Assembly (NCBI GenBank): GCA_038373865.1
Contig: JAXGGA010004444.1
Span: forward strand, 24,392 to 88,391
Direction of reading: 5' to 3'
DNA from: Uloborus plumipes
Taxonomy: Eukaryota > Arthropoda > Arachnida > Araneae > Uloboridae
DNA: 64,000 bases
Shown here: piece by piece, positions 39,016 through 51,800 of the stretch
Layout of the letters: every line of letters starts with the position of its first letter
Numbering within the stretch: the stretch's first letter is position 1
Translations under genes and position numbers: made by a program
Notes under the pieces: generated by a model
Told to the model about the DNA's origin: nothing
Seen by the model: the letters and a program-made list of their open reading frames with translations, nothing else
Databases searched by the model: none

Positions 39016-39914
39016 ACGAATGTGTGCTACTTGGGTTCCTTTACTACGTAAAAGGAAGTAAAAAAAACATCAAGTAATGATAAAAATAGGGATAAGTTAA
39101 AATGTGAATTGATTAACTGTTATAAAAATCATGTGGATGTTACCCGTACATTTTGACAGTCGTGTGAAAAATATGTTTTGAGCTGATTTTTAAGTGAAAC
39201 TTTGCTTAGGCTGTAGTTTGTTGCTGATTGAGAAAGATTCATCACAAGTTTCTTTGCAGCGTCTAGACAAAATGGTATCAAATTATGAAGAAAAGAAAGA
39301 AGCCTCAAAAACTCGTAGATGAAGCTAGTTTTGATACTAAACGCCACAATTGAACTTAATTTTATGACTTTTAGTTTACAATATTTTAACGTGCACATAA
39401 AAAAGAGTCAGAACCATCTCAGTGTGTCATTTTTAAGTTGTTTAAAAGATTAAAAATTTAATCGTTGCATTAACTAATTCTCCTACATTCAAATTTTACA
39501 TTTTTCCTTTTTCTCTTTTAATATTTTGTTAATAAAATTATACATGAAAACGAAGCATTGAATACTTTTCAATGCTTAGCAATTACAGACATGTATTTAG
39601 ACTTGTCTAATGAAAAATAAATAAAATTTTCATGAACAACATTCTTATTGGGATATCTTATTCAAAGTGTTTAACGAGAAGAAAAAGAAAAAGAAAGAAA
39701 AAGCTTTTATTTTGACACTAGATTGTTTTTCTTTTCACAAAGATGATCTACTTAACTGTCTTTTTTTTTGTGTGAATAACAGAAAAGAATCGATTCTTGT
39801 TTGCTTAAAAAAAAAAAGCTAAACGGGCATTTTGGAAGAAGGAATTTACGTCACATAATACGAGTGACGGTAGTTTTTCTTCTTAAAAGGTACTGACAGT
39901 TCTTGATGTAAAGT
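39016..39914. other. AT-rich sequence; left anchor of a segmental duplication
   Basis: No gene is seen. The part from about 39735 to 39918 matches 52441-52610 with many substitutions: ATTCTTGTTT at 39793 and at 52501, then a CTTAAAAG-TA-TGAC block followed by CTTGATG. Confidence 0.5.
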
Positions 39915-39918
39915 TAAG

Positions 39919-40617
39919 GGGTTACAGTACCTCAAAAATGACCAAAAGACCAAAAAATTTTTTATTGCTTATTTCAAAAGTAAAAGTTATTTAAAACACT
40001 CAGAAAAAAACAGCATTGTTCTAGCTAAATTATTTAAAAAGTTATGAGTGACTTTAGGGCATACATGCTATGTGTTCTAATGGAAAAGCCAAACTTTAAA
40101 GTGCTTTTTCTCGGTGATCAGTTTTTAGTGTTTCTATGTTACTAGAAATGCTAAGGAATTTTTTCTATTAAAGATATAACTTTAAAGCAATATTTTTTGA
40201 ACTCAGGATAATATATTTAACAAAACTGTGCATTGAATAAGCGTTTTATAAATTACAAAAATTTTTAGAGTTTGTTAAACCTCGAAGAACAAAATTTTCT
40301 AAGATTTTTTTACATAAAAGGTCACAAAATATTTTCTAATCAAAATATAAGAAATTGAATGCACAGATTTGTTGAGGTTTTCCTTGTGATCATTTTGCAA
40401 AAAGAAATTTTGAAATTAGTGCAAAAACAAAAAAGCCTTAGGGTTTTAAAAAAACTGCAATTTTCTTACATTTTTCAAATTTTCAAAAAAAGTTTTCAAA
40501 ATTTTTGATGTTTGAAAATAAATTATTGATTTTTAAACAAGTGCAGAAACAAATATTTCAAAGAATTAACTCTTTCACTTAAATTAAAGAAATTTGTTAG
40601 AAAGGTACTGTAACCCC
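39919..40617. mobile_element. TTAA-flanked MITE with GGGGTTACAGTACC ends
   Basis: A 699-bp element between TTAA at 39915-39918 and 40618-40621. It has perfect 15-bp inverted ends (GGGGTTACAGTACCT). The interior is AT-rich without coding signal and lacks the GC-rich hairpins of the piggyBac-type elements here, so it may belong to another TTAA-targeting group such as Kolobok. The paralogous block near 52605 lacks it (GAAGTTTAGAAAGGATTA), which supports the boundaries. Confidence 0.85.
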
Positions 40618-41043
40618 TTAAGGAAGGATTACTAACATTCGAATGTTGCTTGTTTCGAGGGATACGATTGGTATTCTTGAAATCAATCGAAAACACCAAG
40701 GAAAGAATGTAAGGAATAAAAATAAATTCTATAAGGCATCAATAGCTCCAGATTCTTGAAAAGATTTTGTTGTTAATACTATGTTTAGTAATTAAATATT
40801 ATGTATTTTGGATATCTATTATATTTTTCTGAACAATATCATTATTATCTATAATCTAGTTTTATTAAATAGTACTGGATTTAGAATTGTGCTCCTTCAA
40901 GCCTTTCACACTTAAAATGTAAAAAGTGCAAAGCATTTTGATGATACAATCAGTTCATTCTACAATATAGTATTAATATTTCGATGTGCACTTGAACTTA
41001 GGAAAAAACAAAGGAATTTACTACAACAAAAGCAATGACAATA

Positions 41044-41470
41044 CACTGTAAAAAAGGAATGTTGTTTCTAAAGTACAATACAGCTAATTTATAGTAATAA
41101 ACTATAAAAATTGCTAATTTTACAATAATAAATTGTAAAAGTTTGTAATTTTACATTAATAAATTGTAAAATGCTAATTTTACAGTAATAAACTGTAAAA
41201 TACTAAGTTTACAGCAATAAACTGTAAAATGCTAATTTTACAGTAATAAAATGTACACTTTCTAATTTTACAGTTTATTACCATGCATTTTATAGTTTTA
41301 AACTGGAACCTTTGCTGCCAGTACTGCTGTTTTTTCAGCATAATACAGCTAAATTTAACGGCAATAAACTAAAATTTCTAACTTTACAGTAAAAAACTAA
41401 AATTGGTAGTTTTACAGTTTATTAATGCATATTTTACAGTTTTAAATTGGAACTTTGGCTGCCATCATTA
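41044..41470. mobile_element. CACTG-ended MITE with ACTGTAAAA palindromes, copy 2
   Basis: It starts CACTGTAAAAAAGG after TA (41042-41043) and follows the layout of the copy at 34368, including the AAACTGGAAC and GCTGCCA blocks. The right end is lost near 41466. The array of TTTTACAGTAATAAACTGT units is longer than in copy 1, about six units of about 29 bp from 41100 to 41275. Confidence 0.75.
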
Positions 41471-42621
41471 GGGCGCTTTTCTACTTACCGACACGGCAAC
41501 GATAAATCGTAAGCGATTGTCGTCATCCGACATTGAAGCAAGCAAAATGCATTAAAATATGCTATGCACTTTTCCATCTCCCGATTCCAGGATGATTGTG
41601 CCGTTTCCGACCGAAAGCTGCCGTTTGTCGTCCCATTCGTGTCGGATTGCATCCGTCTCGCCTTTAAACTCGGGACGATACTCATTCATCTGTTTACTTT
41701 CTTCGAACTATAGCAATGGCGTTTAAATTCGACATCTCTGTATTAATAAATATAAGCTTCAATTTGCAGACGATAAACAAAATATGTAGCAATCAAACGA
41801 TTTTATTCATTTTATTTGGTATTCTGTTTCATTATTGTTGCTCAGACGATTTTTAATACTACAAAAAAACTCAAATTTACATTCTGATAGTGTTGGCGCC
41901 GCCAAGCGATAAATGGCGAATCTATTTGCCCAGAAGCGATGGTGTCAACGAAGAGACGATTGACAACGAAACATATTTATTAACAAATGCTCTCCATTAT
42001 AATGAAATGGGAATATACTCGCTTAGTACTAAAGAGCACTACAGTTACGAAAACAAAGAAAACAACAATATTGCGATGACCAACTGCATCATGGCGAACT
42101 GTGGACTTAATTTAAAAAAAGTTCTATGACAACCTTTTGGGAGTATTAGCGCTCTTGGAGATTAGATCCGCCATTTATCGCTCTGTGATTCCAGCAGATA
42201 GTATGCGTTTCGTTCTTAGTAAAAAAGGTGAGAATATAATAAAGTTGTGAATACCATGCACTCAATATCGTATTTTTTATTTGTTTTCTTTTTCTGGAGG
42301 TAAAGTAAATATAACCGTGTCGTGTCGTTTATAGCACTGTTTTTCCACTCAAACGATATCGTTTCTCCGAACGAGTCATTTTCCACCGCATTTCATTTCG
42401 AAACAGAACTGTGTTCGCACGTCTATTATTACGGCTGCTCAATTTAACAGATTATGACTACTATTAGATTTCTATGTGTTTTTAATGTAATTGTGTTTTA
42501 GCTTCTTCACTGATTCACGTCCATATTTTGTGTCGTGTACACTTGGAATAATTTTTTTAAAAAGATATAATCTTTTCATTTTTTTAAATTACATTTTACT
42601 ACATTTCTCTCATCTTTCTTT
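41471..42621. other. Mixed-composition block with a 19-bp inverted repeat
   Basis: Less AT-rich than its surroundings. AGCGATAAATGGCGAATCT (about 41907) has an inverted partner with one mismatch near 42161, and both are followed inward by further similarity toward AGCG. This could be a 270-bp MITE. The 79-codon frame at 41890-42129 lies inside and is not supported as a gene. Confidence 0.45.
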
Positions 42622-42635
42622 TGTCTGGAGCTAAG

Positions 42636-42928
42636 GGCCGTGGTGGCCCGATCGGTAAGGCATCGGACTCGTGTCCGAAAGGACCCGGGTTCGATCCCAG
42701 CCGATCAAAGATCCACCGTCTTGATTAATGGTGACTGGGAGGCGTTAAAAATGTCGTAGTCAAAGTCCTCCAAGTGAGACGATACCTCTGGGGGTGCTAG
42801 GGCCTATGGTTTGCTCGACCCTAGGTTCTGGTTCAAAATTAAGAACAGAGCGCTCTTCAGAGCCCTATCCCGGTTAAACCACTAAGCTGGTAGGTACGGG
42901 GGACCCTGGAGGGTGAAATGAAATGAAA
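42636..42928 (+). mobile_element. tRNA-derived SINE, copy 2
   Basis: A 293-bp SINE of the same family as 36635-36923, with the same box A region, box B (GGTTCGATCCC) and body, and a GAAATGAAATGAAA tail. It has a perfect 14-bp target duplication TGTCTGGAGCTAAG at 42622-42635 and 42929-42942. A few substitutions and short indels separate it from copy 1. Confidence 0.95.
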
Positions 42929-42942
42929 TGTCTGGAGCTAAG

Positions 42943-44210
42943 TTTACTTCCTGAAAAAGTAAAAGAAAGACAAAAAATGCATGAAAAGAGGCTCAATGAA
43001 TCGTGAAAATATCTCTAAGTATTTTTTGCATATGGAGGAAGCATGGATTTTAGTGGTTTTGAAGTAAAACCGGCGTTTGGCAATGGTTTAAGGCCAAATT
43101 CAGAGTACTCGCTCCCAATATCATTGTACCTTGACAGTATCGACATAAAAGTATCAAAGTACAAAGAAAATACTTTTAAAAATTCTGTTGATATGATTTT
43201 TATACTTAACGCCTCTTCTACACGTCTTAAAAAACTTACAGCAAACATAACTTCTCTTTTAATACATGTTACTCAACATGGAAGATACGAACTCACGGGC
43301 ATTCAGCTCCTGTAGCTATTTTCTTTGTAATTGAATGTTCTCATAACGGCAAATAATTTCACAATATTTAAGCAGAATTACAAGTTCCGAGTGGTTGTTT
43401 TATCACTCTGTAAAACTCTAGATACACATGCACAAAACACAACCTCTCTTGCAAGCATACATTTTTTTCCTTGAAAAAAAATAAATAAAAAAAATATATA
43501 TATATGTATGTATATATTCTTACGCAATTGTACAGCAAATTCTCAGAAGTAATATAAGAAGTGAACGTTGTAACTTGTCCCGCTAATAAGCAAGATATCC
43601 CAAGAGAGCCACTCTGTCAATAACATTCCTAGTATTCAAGAAACGTTGCTTTTCTCCGTATTTCCCATGATTTTCTCTCACAACTTGCTTTATAAAGGCT
43701 TTTTTTTTATTAGAGTTTGGAAACTGCTAAAGGAATGAAATGACTCAGATGTTTTTTGGACCCTGCGTTAGTTTGTGTTATATCTTAGGTGTGAAAAATT
43801 ATCATGCATTTGTCATTCGTATTGATTTCTTAAACAGAAAAAAATAAAATAGTTTTTGACTATCGGTTATAAATTTTCTTTTTACGTTTGAAAAAATAAT
43901 AAACAGTTTGTATGAAAATTAGTCACAGCTTTTCAGCCATGATAGTTAGGACCATTAAAATGAAGTAAAAAAACTAAAAGAAAAATTGAAAGATTACAAT
44001 TACAAAAATGTCTCAAAATAAAATGGTCTCCATGAAAGGTACAGAATAAATGAATACTAACTGTTAGGGATTTAAAAAAATGCCAAAATACAAATTAGCT
44101 GTAGTTATTCATGACAAACTTAATGAGGGGTGTCAAATATGTTAAAAGGAGCTGTTCATAAATATTGTCGCACTTATTTTCAACATATTTGATTTCTGTT
44201 TTTCCTGTTG
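42943..44210. other. AT-rich sequence; middle anchor of a segmental duplication
   Basis: No supported gene. Overlapping sense and antisense frames near 43015-43315 (77 and 90 codons) have no recognisable family. From 43597 to 43760 the sequence resembles 54705-54890: CCAAGAG-GCCACT, then AAAG-TTGCT, then GGAATGAAATGACTC. Confidence 0.5.
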
Positions 44211-44367
44211 GGCCGTTGTGACTAGATCGGTAAGGCGTCGGACTCGTAACCGGGAGGTGCTGAACCAAGGGTCGCTCGGCTCGTGGTCTTTATCTAAACG
44301 CAGAGCGTGCCATATCCAACCGGTTAAACCACAGATAATGGTAGGTACAGAAGACCCTAAAGAGGAT
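44211..44367 (+). mobile_element. Internally deleted SINE, copy 3
   Basis: It starts GGCCGTTGTGACTAGATCGG and has the box A region and GGACTCGT of copies 1 and 2. It then jumps past box B to the 3' part (GCTCG, GCAGAGCG, CCGGTTAAACCAC, GGTAGGTACAGAAGACCC). Loss of box B and of the middle makes it non-transcribable by RNA polymerase III. It is the most diverged of the three. Confidence 0.8.
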
Positions 44368-46867
44368 GTGTGTCATTTGTCATGTTATTTTACGTCAACA
44401 CATATGGTGAAAAACATGTTTTCACTTTGAGCAAAATGCGTAATATGTTAAATAATTTTTAACCCTTCCCTTCCCCTTTTAAAAATTTATCAATTTAAGG
44501 AGAACCCCTTTCAAAGTAGCACCACTCTTGTAGAAGACCCCCTCCCCCCACCCACCCAAAAGATGCAACTCGTTAAAATAGGTAAGAAGATATGAACCAA
44601 TTAACTATGCAAACGCACTGTAATAATAAAGCGCTGCTGAACTGAAGAATTATTAGCAAATATCAAGCTAGGCTATAATAAAAGTTAACTTTGAAATTTT
44701 TGGTGAAATTCTTGTATTTTAGTTACAAGAAAAATCAGTTTGATACCCATTAAAACAATACTGAATTTTATAAAATGAAAATAGTTTCATTGCAAAAATC
44801 TGTAACGAATTGATATTTTATTAAAAACAGTAGCGTTGGCATCTTGAAAACATAATGTTTCGAAATCAACATTCTAACATTTAAAACATTAAAAAGGAAT
44901 GTTGCACACCAGATGCCTAATCACATTAATGTAATATGCTATAAGAAACTAACATTTATACGGCAAAGTTAGCTTTGTGTCGTAGCTTTATGACGTTAGC
45001 TTTATGTCGTAGTTACAGAGAAGGTGCGAGGTTCTTTTTAAAACATTTTTTTTCTCACTTTATTAGTTCTTAGTCCTATGTCTATGTAGTAACTTAAGAC
45101 TTTTCATCTGCAAAACATATTTTATTTTGCTACAAAAATCGTTACCTTATATTGTATTTGTTAAACGTATTTCTTAACAAAAATTTCAATTTTTTATTCG
45201 TATTTCCTGAAAATGGGTAATGGAGAAGAAAAAAAAGAAGCTACTACATTCTACTGGCATAAGGGCATTTATCTAAAAATGTGTTATCCTTGGACTAAAT
45301 AACTATCCATCACTTGGTTCAAAAAGGATAGCCAACTTTGTGTTTTGAGCAAAACTATATAAAGCAAATCGCTACATAATAACACTCTTAACACTCAACA
45401 AAAAAGTACGAAACAGCTTAAAAGACAATTGAAAACTTAAGAAAAAATGTCAATATTTTTAAATGCTTTAATTATAGTTTGCAAGTGAGAATAATAAACA
45501 TAAATAACAAAAAACACTGATAAAAAAAATTCCATACTATTGCCAAGGAAATTACATTTAGAAAGATACCAAGAAAGAATCACGCAAACACATGGAAAGT
45601 ATGAATAATATAAGATATACTGCCGTGCTAAGGGAAAAAGTGATATCTGCAGTTGAGCTTAAACTACGATATTATTCTTTAAAGTTTTACTCCACCATGT
45701 ATTTGATTCAGATGATTTTTTTTTCATTTCCCGTTCTCAGATGACCGTATAATTTTGTATTTAGGTAAAATACGTCACAAAGAGTCACCTTGTGGTGATA
45801 ACTCAATTCCTGTGAAAAGTGCAGATACGACTTTTGTGCTTAGCACGACAGTATATACAACAGTAAATATATTTGTATCGACACAATAACGTTTCAAATA
45901 CCGAAACATACACCATTCTTGTTAACCGAATCAATATTAATTTTGCAATATAAGGCAACATATCCAAAATTTATGATGTTTTTTTTCTCTTAAACTAAGT
46001 TAATATAAACAATATTCTGACGTTAGGGAAATACTTTAATTTACTTTCTCACAATGGAAGCCTCCCACAAAATGTCAAAATACTCATGGAATAAAAGCAG
46101 GTAAATGATCGATGAGGGCAGTTCAGATGAACTACTTGAAGAAAAATAAAGCAAATATTAAAGAGCAAACCGCATTTCAGTTAAACTGACTCAATGCTGT
46201 AAATATATCGATAACGATTTCCGATTCACTTGAGGAACAGCGCGCAATTTAGGTCAAGTGCTTTGTGGATTCTTTTGAACATTTCTTTCTGTGTAATCAT
46301 CTTTTCTTTCATTCACTCCATTTCCAATTTCAGGGGAGAGAGAGTGACGACAGGACATGGAAAACATTTAATGCTCTTGCCATATATAACATTCTTTGTC
46401 CAACAAACTGGAATAATATACTCTAAAATAGTACGAAAGGTATCAAAATACTATCTTAGGTTTAAACAATTCGTCCACAATGCATCGAATAAAGTTGTAG
46501 GCTTGTATGGGAGAAGATAGTCCATCTTATGTGTAAATTTTTAGGCGTAAGTCAGCTTTTGTTGAATACCTCATGACTCTGAGAAATAACAGATCTTGTA
46601 ATATAATAAACATATTACATGTATATACAGCGAAGGGTGCGAATGTTTCAGTATCTACTGCCATGCTTTCACGCAGAAACAAAATCATTTATTTAAGCTG
46701 AAAATCTCAACTAAATTGCCGGTGTCATACTGTTTAACTTTGTGACAACATGTTTTATTTCAATTACTTTTAGGTAAAGAATATAATATTATTGAGGAAT
46801 GAGATATGAAAATGCCACGTCTTGCTTTTTGTATTCATTGAATCCAATTCCAGAATTAAGTCAAATG
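44368..46867. other. AT-rich sequence; right anchor of a segmental duplication
   Basis: No gene is recognised. A short C-rich tract is at 44541-44560, and a small tandem word (TTAGCTTTATGTCGTAG) is at 44960-45015. From 46075 to 46410 it matches 58028-58340 well: GGTAAATGATCGATG, GCTGTAAATATATC, TTCGATTCACTTGAG-like, TTTGTGGATT. Confidence 0.5.
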
Positions 46868-47165
46868 TCACCCAAACGTAACGGAAAATCCAAAAGCGTG
46901 CCTTGAGGCAAACCTTAAGTCTCAACATGCTATGGGAATATACGAACACTAGCCTCTTCAGGCCATCCTCATATCCATTTACACAGTGCGATCTGACTTG
47001 AGGTAAATCGCAGAGGCAAATTGAATGAAAATTTGAGTGGGAAATTCCAGCCTCAAGGCCGGAGATCCGAATAAATATTTTAACAGAATTCTCTCCACAC
47101 ACATAGAGATTGCCTCAAAGCCTTGAGGCACACCTTCGGATTTTTCGTTGCGTTTGGAGGGATCG
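46868..47165. mobile_element. Small foldback MITE
   Basis: Inverted arms of about 40 bp lie at 46871-46909 and 47120-47161 (CCAAACG-AACG-AAAATCC, then GTGCCT-AGGC), around a roughly 210-bp centre. The 110-codon and 64-codon minus-strand frames here follow the repeat and are not supported as genes. The target duplication is unclear. Confidence 0.6.
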
Positions 47166-48600
47166 TTAAACAAGTAATGTGTCCCTTCTTAGTATAAAGA
47201 AAACACTTTAAGACGTAATAGTTGAATAAAAATCATCAACGAAGCAAAACAAAATCAGAAATGTATAGTTTATTTCATGAAAAGTATTAGCAAAAATGAA
47301 CAATGGAACATGAAAATTAACAGCACAGTTGCCTTCCCAGCACTGTTAAGAGCAAAAACAGCATGTGACTCTTTTGGAGATGCAGAATCACCTTTGGACT
47401 TCATCGATTTCTTTTTAAAATTATATTAAAATTATTTAAATAAAAATAATAATAAACTGCCTCTCATGAAATAAGAAAAAGTGTTTTTTTTCTGTAAGTA
47501 TTGTGCAATTTTAATGCAAGTGAGACAGCTTTAGTTGCAGTTAACCAGTCAGGAATGAAGCCGAGGGGAATAGTATGGTAGTAAAATAGCAATTCTTTAT
47601 GTCTACTTTCGTTATACTGTCTGTTTGCGTTTTGTGCGCCTGGCAGCCACGGACGCTTCCATCTGAAAAAGGGGAGTTAGGTTTTGGATGCTCACTGCCC
47701 GATACCTTCAGCTTTTGTTCGCTTACTACTTCCTCGTTGCCCCCCCCCCCCTATTTCGAGAAAGTCCGAAGAGACTTGGCGCGTGCGCAGATGCGGCGGA
47801 GGTCGTACGAAAAAATTTTAGACAGTACTTCTTATGACACTGGGCACAATGCGTTGGGAGACTTAACAGGGACCGTTTTTTTTTCAAGAAATACTGCCTG
47901 CAACCATTTGTGTTCTAAACGAGATAAACAGTAATTCACATTCTTCAAGTAAAGTCCAATAACTGTCCACAGCAGTTTGTAAACTATAGCTTCTGTTAAG
48001 CATTCACATTTGAAAAAAATGTAAGGTTATACTAATTTTCTTTCGAGAAAGTTTGAATGTTTCAATCGTGGTTACAGATTAATGAAGGAATATCAATGGT
48101 CAAGACAGAAAAATTTGATTCAAATACAATTTGATGCAGACCTAAGAATATAATTTGAAAGTATATTCTACGAAACAAAGAGTATTGTCGACAAAATTAA
48201 TTTTAAAATAAGGAATTCTAGAACCACATCTGTTCTACAATATTGTGTGTTTTTCCATGGCTGACACTATGAACTTTTCCCTGAGAAATACATTCCTCCT
48301 CTCTTGATTTTCTCGTCTTCGGAGCTAGATTTCTACTTCAAAAAGCAAAATAATGATAGAAGTTCAAGAAAAGAGTTTTTTAAATGTATTTCAAACTCAA
48401 TTTTCTCGAGTCTGATGGGATATTGTTACTGATGCCACTTGAAAATTATAAACGTGGTTTACGCTTAAGCATTGACGGTTTTTTTTTTCGGAGGGGTTTG
48501 TAATAAAGAAAAAAAAAACACTGTAAATTGAAAGAAAAAAATAATAATATAGTAATATTAATTAGAATCTTAACATTTTAAACTTATGTTTTTCGCAAGC
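47166..48600. other. Mostly AT-rich sequence; one unassigned 111-codon frame
   Basis: The plus frame at 47599-47934 is locally richer in GC and its first 20 residues are hydrophobic (VILSVCVLCAW). It is interrupted in character by a C-run coding for prolines, has no known family, and shows no splice or promoter context. I do not call it a gene. Confidence 0.45.
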
Positions 48601-48658
48601 AGGAATTGCGATACGCGTGTGTATGTGTGTAAACGTGTGGTCATGTGTGCGGGTATTG

Positions 48659-48750
<92 letters not shown>

Positions 48751-48830
48751 GTGTGTGTACAAGCGTGTGTATGTGTAGACGGTCATATGTGTGTGTAGAT
48801 GAGTGTCTGTGTGAGTGTGTGTAGTGGAAA
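48601..48830. repeat. (GT)n microsatellite with impure flanks
   Basis: The pure (GT)n core is about 48660-48745, continued with interruptions (GCGTGT, TATGTGT) to about 48830. Thr-His and Cys-Val frames on the two strands are artefacts. Confidence 0.97.
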
Positions 48831-51800
48831 CGACCACCAGAGGGAGCAAAAGCGGAAGACCTGCATCACCATAAACAGCAGGTGTTAGAACTCCAAGGAG
48901 GTGGAGCACCGTCCACTCACCCGATGCCTGGTTTCAGTTCTTTCGAAGGTTTTTTTTTTAAAAACAAGAACCGGTAAAATTTATTATATCAATACTCAGA
49001 AGACCTCGTATTTGACTTCAATTTCGGTGGTGAGCGAGAAAAAATCACTCCAGAATGTTCTGAATGAGCTTAATTTCAGCACAAAAGAGAGAGTGGGAGA
49101 GAGAAGAAGAAAGAAAAAAAAAGAAAATCACGTGAAATACAATTAAAAATATATTTCTTGGAGAAGTTAATATTTTTCTAATGTCTCTTAACCTATAACT
49201 TATTTTATATTCTTAAAACGTATTTTATTCTTCACAATGTCAATACAAAATTTTTCGCTTTCTAAGTACAACCGTTTGCTTGAGTAATCTAAAAATGGGA
49301 CTGGGTTTTACATGTTTGAACGCCCCGAATCGTTGCCCAGTTATAACCTAAATGACATTAAATTGTAAGCCTAACTATTTATATTCATTAAAAAACTAGT
49401 ATGCTGTGGCCATTGAAAAACTTTCTACTGTAGACATGCTATGATTTCTGTGATCAAGTGTATAACAGATACGGTTCTTGCATTGTTGCATTTAATAAAG
49501 TCTCATAATTAACAAAATGTTTCGTATTTCAGAATTAAAAAGTAATTTTTTTTCTCTCTCTCTAATAAAATGTGGCTATTTTATACATTAGATCTGCTAT
49601 GCAATATGTACAGAAGAAAATTTTAATTGAATGACACAATTTATGTACAATTTTCTTTATTAGGCAGGCAATATCAATGTTTCTATTGTTTCAATCTCGT
49701 TGAAAATATAATTTATTTATAGCTGAACAGTAAATATTTCCCAAATTTTCTTCTGCGCAGAACTAAACGGCTACTATTAAATATTAATTCAACGACAGGA
49801 AAATTTTCATTACACATAACACAAATACAGTGCATTGCACTATCAGTTAGGAATTTACTATCCCATTAAGAGTTTGAGAATCTGCTCACGCATGTTTTGG
49901 TGTACTTAACACGGAAAGTTAGGCTTTAAATAGATCACTGGTCACTGCTTTGAGTTGATTTAATAACAGCATTCTGGAGCGAAAATGCATTTTCACACTA
50001 ATGGATACCACCGCGCTTGTGCTAAAATAGCTAGTAATTGCAATTAGCTGGTGTCGTTTATTCGGTCAAATAAAACAAGCTCGCAACAATAACTGTCATG
50101 TTTCATGATATTATGTGGAAATATGTTATTTCGTTGCATATTTACCTGATGCTTTGGAAAATAGATACAAATAATGTAGGTTAAGTAAGTGATAGTTTTC
50201 CTTTACTTTTTACGTCGACGGCTTTTAATATTGACAAGTTATATATAAGAACCACTTAACCATTATAAACCCTTCAATTTAACTGTTATTTTCACTGCTT
50301 TATCTCTTGAAATGACGGCGAGAGTCGGACAAAATTTACTTAACTGTTTTACAATAGAAGAGACAAATGCTAATTTAATTATACCGACAATCTGTTTGAG
50401 GGAATGGTTCAATTAAACATTTTGTTTCTACTATGTTTTGCAGTTATGTCTCAAGAAATACTACAGAGATTTTAGAAAAAAACTGATGTGTACACTAATA
50501 ACCCCTTTTTAGAGACGTTGAACCTTTTTGTCATCGGAGTTACGGGGGTACCCGACAAAACAGTACCGAAGGGGGGCACATATGTGAAAAAATGTATAAC
50601 ATGAACTTTAAATGAATTTAACGGTAGTTTTTGCATTGTTTTACCAATTTATTACTGCGTAGAATAAAATAAGTTCTGCTTTTACGTAATGGCAATAATT
50701 TGTTGCGAGATTAAACGGTAATTATTTTTTTCAATTAACTACTTATTTAAACACCACTTCAAATAAAATAAAAAAAAAAGTGGAAATATTTTTAAATATT
50801 TCATTCAAATATCTAAGAGAAAATATTTTTTTTTCGATGATTTATATTTTAGATTTTTGTATTAAAAGACTTACATGCTATATCTATCTGAGAGTCTTAC
50901 GTTTTAATATTACCATTATATTTGACATTAGTACATTTCAGTAATATAAAAGTAATAATAGATATAATATAATAAAAATAAAATCCAGTTTATTTATATT
51001 AATAAAAAAAACGTCGCCCATTTTTGTTTTTTGGCTGTAAATAATTGAATATTTTTCTTAGAAATCGTAACGCGTAGCCATAATTGACCCACTAAAACAG
51101 TGTCTGAAATCTACATTCATAAAGTAAAATTACAGAAAATGTTGACTTTTTTGTAGTACGTTCTCCCAAAGCAAGAAAATTTACGGAGTATATGCTCCTG
51201 TAGGTATGGATATTCATTAGCGTTTTAACATACTAATAAAGAATCCCATTTAGTATTAAACGGGGATCTATAGACAATCTTCTCTCTGAACTAAAATAGT
51301 TCTAATTGTAGTTCCAAAGAAAATGTAGGTGTATCTGCTAACTACAGTTTAAATAATAGTTTCACGGCAGCTCAACACGGCTATAGCTCAACACGGACAT
51401 ATGTTTTATTTTGATCATAGGTTCGTTTTTTTATGTGATACAGTTATAAAATGGATATTTAGGCTCTCTAAACCTATAGAGCTTACCGGTCATTTATTTA
51501 AAAAATCCCTGATTTTATTAAGGCAGCATGCGGCCTGGGGTTCACAGGTTCACCACATTAGCTTTATGGTTAATACTTAAATAATAATATCATTATTATA
51601 CAACAACTGCTGAATATATTTTAAATATTTTACCAAATCATCATATTTGAGCTCTTTAGAAGCGTTTCGCAATAAAAGACCTTCAAAAATGTTTAAATCT
51701 GAACTATATTTACACGTTTTAAAAGCTTTAAAAGTTATTCTGTGTTTTAGCTAAACATTTTTTTTCTTTTGAAAGTTTTTTTGTTTTGCTAGCAAGTAAA

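Noticed and set aside
43015..43315. Sense and antisense frames of 90 and 77 codons
   Set aside because: Neither has a motif. Overlap on both strands is expected where stops are rare by chance.
47599..47934. Possible secreted protein with a hydrophobic start
   Set aside because: No recognisable domain, a C-run inside the frame, no splice or promoter context, and no similarity that I can name.
48562..48909. 115-codon Thr-His-rich and 70-codon Cys-Val-rich frames
   Set aside because: They are both strands of a GT microsatellite.
50520..50582. GC-richer patch as an exon or regulatory site
   Set aside because: No open frame of note, no repeat partner and no recognisable site.
51505..51545. CATGCGGCCTGGGGTTCACA as a hAT end
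   Set aside because: It is too short, and no partner end or 8-bp duplication was found.
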